Assembly (NCBI GenBank): GCA_902583445.1
Contig: CACHVZ010000001.1
Location: 1-64,000 of the forward strand
Origin: an uncultured Bacteroidota bacterium
GTDB lineage: Bacteria; Bacteroidota; Bacteroidia; Flavobacteriales; Flavobacteriaceae
DNA: 64,000 bases
Reading direction: 5' to 3'
The notes under the pieces were generated by a model, which saw only the letters and a program-made list of their open reading frames with translations, had not been told where the DNA came from and ran no database searches. This document shows positions 61,362-64,000 of this stretch, piece after piece. Each line of letters begins with the position of its first letter. The first letter of the stretch is position 1. The position numbers and the translations under genes are program-made.

Positions 61362-62674
61362 AATTTGTTTTCAACTAAATTCTTTGAGTTCAGAATACAA
61401 TCGCTAACTGAAACTCCTTTATGAAAATTACCATGTATATTAAAGTTTGGATTTTCATCTTCAAACCTTACAATTTCTATAATTAAATCCGAAATCGATA
61501 AGTCATAAGTTGGTATACCTCTCTTCCACCTATAGTGTTTTATATAGTTGGGTTTAGAATTTATTTTTAGTAGACTATTAATTTCTTTAAGAATTATATT
61601 TTCAATTTCCTTAGGATTTTTTTTACATAGATTTCTTTGTCTCTTTCCACCTACCAGAATAGTAAAAAGAAAATTAGTCTCTCCAGATACATGTTTAAAT
61701 ATATTGGAGCTATACAATATCCCCAAGAAACTTTTGTTGTCCTGAGGTTTTGTTAAAAGCCCAAAACCATCAATTTTATTTTTAAGACTTTTTTTGTCAT
61801 AACCAAAATGAAAAACATCAATTGGTATGTAATCTTTTTTTGCTAGTAGATGTTTTAGTTTATTATCGGGTATCAAACTACTAAGTGAATAAGTTGGAAT
61901 AGTCGAAATAATATTCTTACATGAAATTTTCTCTTCTTTATTAATAATTAAATTAAATCCATCGGATGTCTTTTCAATTTTTGAGATACTCGTATTAAAT
62001 AAAATTTTATCATCAAATTTTTGTTTTAGTATATCAGTTAATTTCGAAAGACCACCTAATAAAGTAAATATTTTAGGCTTTGATTTTCTCTTCATTTTTA
62101 TCATTCCAATTATTACACTCCCGTACTTCTGTTCTAACTCCCATATATTTTTTAGTGTATGTTTTGCACTCATAAATTTTGTATCGTCAGCATATATCCC
62201 AGTCAAAAAAGGAACTATCAGTTTATCGTGAAATTCACTTCCAAATCTTCTGGAAATAAAACTTTTTACATTGGTATTTTCTTTATGCCTAGGAATAAAG
62301 ACCTCAAGTAAAATCCTAACTTTTGAAAAAAAACTTAATAATGAAGTTGAAAAAAAATCATAAAATGTTAAAGGTATTTTTGCTGGTTTTCCGTTTAGTA
62401 ATACATATCTATTCTTAACTCCCTGTTCATCAGGATAGATTATTTCCTCTGATAAATTCAGATCGTCAATTAATTCCTGAACACCCATGTTATTGTTGAG
62501 TACTGTATTAGGACCATTTTCACAAGTATAACCCTCACTTTCAAATGAGTCTATAATCCCACCTACTTTATCACTTGATTCTATTATGAGAAAGTTTGTT
62601 ATTTTTTTTGATAAAAAATTTGCAGTACTTAGTCCAGATATTCCAGCCCCTATAATTACTGTATTTAAATTCAA
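61358..62674 (-). CDS. hemG: Protoporphyrinogen/coproporphyrinogen oxidase (HemG/HemY type)
   Basis: 438 residues from a TTG at 62674, 2 bp after the hemH stop. An ATG upstream at 62728 in frame would add 18 residues and overlap hemH by 52 bp; the short start is preferred because the FAD motif (TVIIGAGISGLSTANFL) then begins at residue 5. C-terminal FAD contact GNFHKGVSVSDCI and the middle LLNGKPAKIPLTFYDFF fit the HemY-type oxidase. It makes protoporphyrin IX (or coproporphyrin III) from the porphyrinogen with oxygen. Third gene of hemN-hemH-hemG. Confidence 0.9.
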   Translation of the reverse strand: MNLNTVIIGAGISGLSTANFLSKKITNFLIIESSDKVGGIIDSFESEGYTCENGPNTVLNNNMGVQELIDDLNLSEEIIYPDEQGVKNRYVLLNGKPAKIPLTFYDFFSTSLLSFFSKVRILLEVFIPRHKENTNVKSFISRRFGSEFHDKLIVPFLTGIYADDTKFMSAKHTLKNIWELEQKYGSVIIGMIKMKRKSKPKIFTLLGGLSKLTDILKQKFDDKILFNTSISKIEKTSDGFNLIINKEEKISCKNIISTIPTYSLSSLIPDNKLKHLLAKKDYIPIDVFHFGYDKKSLKNKIDGFGLLTKPQDNKSFLGILYSSNIFKHVSGETNFLFTILVGGKRQRNLCKKNPKEIENIILKEINSLLKINSKPNYIKHYRWKRGIPTYDLSISDLIIEIVRFEDENPNFNIHGNFHKGVSVSDCILNSKNLVENKF

Positions 62675-62676
62675 GT

Positions 62677-63696
62677 TTAATTTAATTTTAAATAATCTTT
62701 GGTCCAACTTGATATTAACTCGGCCCAATTATCATCATCATTAAGACAAGGAACATATGTATACTCTTCGCCACCTGCTTCTAAGAATTCCTCTTTACCT
62801 TCCATTTCAATCTCCTCAAGTGTTTCAAGACAGTCTGTGACAAAAGCTGGAGTAATAATAACTAACTTTTTCTTACCGCTCTTAGCTAGTCTTTCTAATT
62901 CACTATCTGTATAAGGCTTCAACCAAGGTTCATTTGGAAGCCTTGATTGAAAGGAGTTACTGTACTTATCCTTTTCAATGTTCAGTTTTTCAGTTACTAA
63001 TCTTGTAGTTTCGAGGCATTGATGTTTATAACATGTTTTGTGTGCTAAAGAATTAACAGAGCAACAATTTTCAACTTTATAACAATGCGAATTTGTTGGA
63101 TCAGAAATTTTTAAGTGACTTACAGGAATTCCATGATATGAAAATAAAATATGATCATACTCGATGTCTTTTATTGAGAAAGAAATTTTTGAAGATAATA
63201 AATCAATATAGTTTGAATTATTGTAAAAAGGAGGGACTATATCGATTTTAATATTTGGAAAATTTTCGTAAACCTCTTCCTTCACCTTCTCAACAACAGT
63301 TTCATAGGATGACATTGCATAGTGAGGATAAAGTGGAAGAACTAAAATATCTTTCACACCATTATCTTCCAATTCTTGGATACCTTTCTTTATGGTTATT
63401 GAACCATATCTCATTGCAAGTGATACGGGAATATCAAGAAGTTTAGTTATCTTATCAAATAGTCTTCTGGATAAAACAATTAATGGTGATCCCTCTTTCC
63501 ACCATATTTTTTTATATGCTTTAGCAGATTTTCTTGGCCTTATATTTAATATTACTAGCTTGACGAGTATCCATCTAAAAATATAACTTTTACCTATGAC
63601 TCTTTTATCCATTAAAAATTCATCGAGATATCTCTTGATGTCAGGAATTGATGTACTGTCTGGAGAACCTAAATTAATTAATAATAATCCTTTCAT
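62677..63696 (-). CDS. hemH: Ferrochelatase
   Basis: 339 residues. The motifs are LLINLGSPDSTSIPDIKRYL at the start, ILVLPLYPHYAMSSYETV near residue 115 and the metal-site LFSYHGIPVSHLK near residue 190. Its central cysteines (CYKVENCCSVN, CYKHQC) are common in Bacteroidota members. The later WLKPYTDSELERLAKSGKKK and AFVTDCLETLEEI segments are also conserved. It inserts ferrous iron into protoporphyrin IX. Its ATG overlaps the hemN stop by 1 bp (TAATG). Confidence 0.95.
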   Translation of the reverse strand: MKGLLLINLGSPDSTSIPDIKRYLDEFLMDKRVIGKSYIFRWILVKLVILNIRPRKSAKAYKKIWWKEGSPLIVLSRRLFDKITKLLDIPVSLAMRYGSITIKKGIQELEDNGVKDILVLPLYPHYAMSSYETVVEKVKEEVYENFPNIKIDIVPPFYNNSNYIDLLSSKISFSIKDIEYDHILFSYHGIPVSHLKISDPTNSHCYKVENCCSVNSLAHKTCYKHQCLETTRLVTEKLNIEKDKYSNSFQSRLPNEPWLKPYTDSELERLAKSGKKKLVIITPAFVTDCLETLEEIEMEGKEEFLEAGGEEYTYVPCLNDDDNWAELISSWTKDYLKLN

Positions 63697-64000
63697 TATA
63701 CTGTATTTGAATATGTTCCAACCTTTTGATCTATCATTGGGTCAAATCTCATAGCAATGTTTCGAGTAAATAATCTCCCCTTTTCATTAATGGCTATAAT
63801 ACCTGATTTAAAATTCAATATTCCATCTGAAATAAAATCATCAAGAAGATCTTCTTTAAATTTTACAATTTTATATATGTCAGAAGTAGAGACTTTATAT
63901 TTTTTTGAAATTTTATTTAAATCCACAAAATAATTACACATGATAGAATTAATTATTTCACGAATTATCTTTTGTTCGTTTGTTACTGAATATCCCCTAA
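63696..64000 (-). CDS. hemN: Oxygen-independent coproporphyrinogen III oxidase, C-terminus (partial)
   Basis: The frame stays open past ATG 63941 to the right edge, so the gene is cut. The visible end of about 100 residues reads RGYSVTNEQKIIREIINSIM at the start, then MCNYFVDLNKI, and ends with INEKGRLFTRNIAMRFDPMI. These match the HemN C-terminal domain (DxxxR..I..LMC and GRLxIRNIAMxFD). HemN is a radical SAM enzyme; its CxxxCxxC cluster motif is beyond the edge. First gene of the visible haem operon. Confidence 0.9.
   Translation of the reverse strand, partial: RGYSVTNEQKIIREIINSIMCNYFVDLNKISKKYKVSTSDIYKIVKFKEDLLDDFISDGILNFKSGIIAINEKGRLFTRNIAMRFDPMIDQKVGTYSNTV

Overview
The window is AT-rich (roughly 30-33% G+C by eye) and densely packed. 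It reads as a chromosomal segment of a marine-type member of the Flavobacteriia (Bacteroidota). Supporting signs are a SusC/SusD pair, many DUF1080 and SGNH lipoproteins, three-gene succinate dehydrogenase with a cytochrome b558-type anchor, almost no Shine-Dalgarno sequences, several TTG/GTG starts, and short upstream boxes fitting the Bacteroidota -7 consensus TAnnTTTG. Genus cannot be fixed from the sequence alone. No phage, insertion sequence, CRISPR array or rRNA was seen; the only tRNA is tRNA-Asn(GTT) at 41598-41671 (minus).

Layout. 1-2.1 kb: a cluster of NTF2/SnoaL-like proteins (three lipoproteins plus a partial one). 2.1-7.9 kb: a secreted esterase; a Rieske lipoprotein / multi-His membrane protein / YceI operon; a Rieske non-haem oxygenase; a YpdA-type flavoprotein; a flavodoxin-fold reductase; and a DUF1643 protein. 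7.9-17 kb: envelope and carbohydrate genes, namely a mosaic InlB-repeat/zinc-protease/cupredoxin lipoprotein, two SGNH hydrolases, a DUF1080 hydrolase and SusD/SusC. 17-22.3 kb: a GntP-family permease broken by a 13-base A tract, translationally coupled to a phytoene-desaturase-like flavoprotein; then an operon for a TorF-like porin, PII protein and ammonium transporter. 22.4-33.9 kb: SOUL protein, a 1008-residue kinase/M23/aminotransferase fusion, DUF805, aldo/keto reductase, methyltransferase, ParB-fold protein, saccharopine-dehydrogenase-like reductase, D-aminoacylase-type amidohydrolase and two more DUF1080 proteins.

34-41.7 kb is an accessory-like stretch of small proteins: a Met/His-rich exported protein, a LOG phosphoribohydrolase, a GC-rich pseudoknot-capable RNA element ahead of a 40-codon ORF, CspA, a SpoU methyltransferase, a metzincin-like lipoprotein, a Kazal lipoprotein, and two copies of a ~270-bp intergenic element with conserved hairpins flanking an 88-residue orphan. 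41.7-64 kb is mostly housekeeping: a TonB-dependent receptor with two acidic/His repeat loops, RseP, an SCO1-like protein, aminopeptidase P, a BNR propeller protein, sdhCAB, an Ig-like lipoprotein, glycyl-tRNA synthetase, exonuclease III, a serine hydrolase, a cation/proton antiporter, an AraC regulator, and a late haem operon (hemN-hemH-hemG) that runs off the right edge.

How they work together: outer-membrane uptake (SusCD, TonB receptor, TorF porin) feeds periplasmic hydrolases (SGNH, DUF1080, esterase, D-aminoacylase). Amt/PII handles ammonium. SdhCAB, SCO1 and the haem operon serve aerobic respiration. The strongest candidates for undescribed biology are the duplicated element at 40476/41079, the structured RNA at 37359-37428, the A13 tract in the GntP gene, and the twin metal-binding loops of the TonB receptor.
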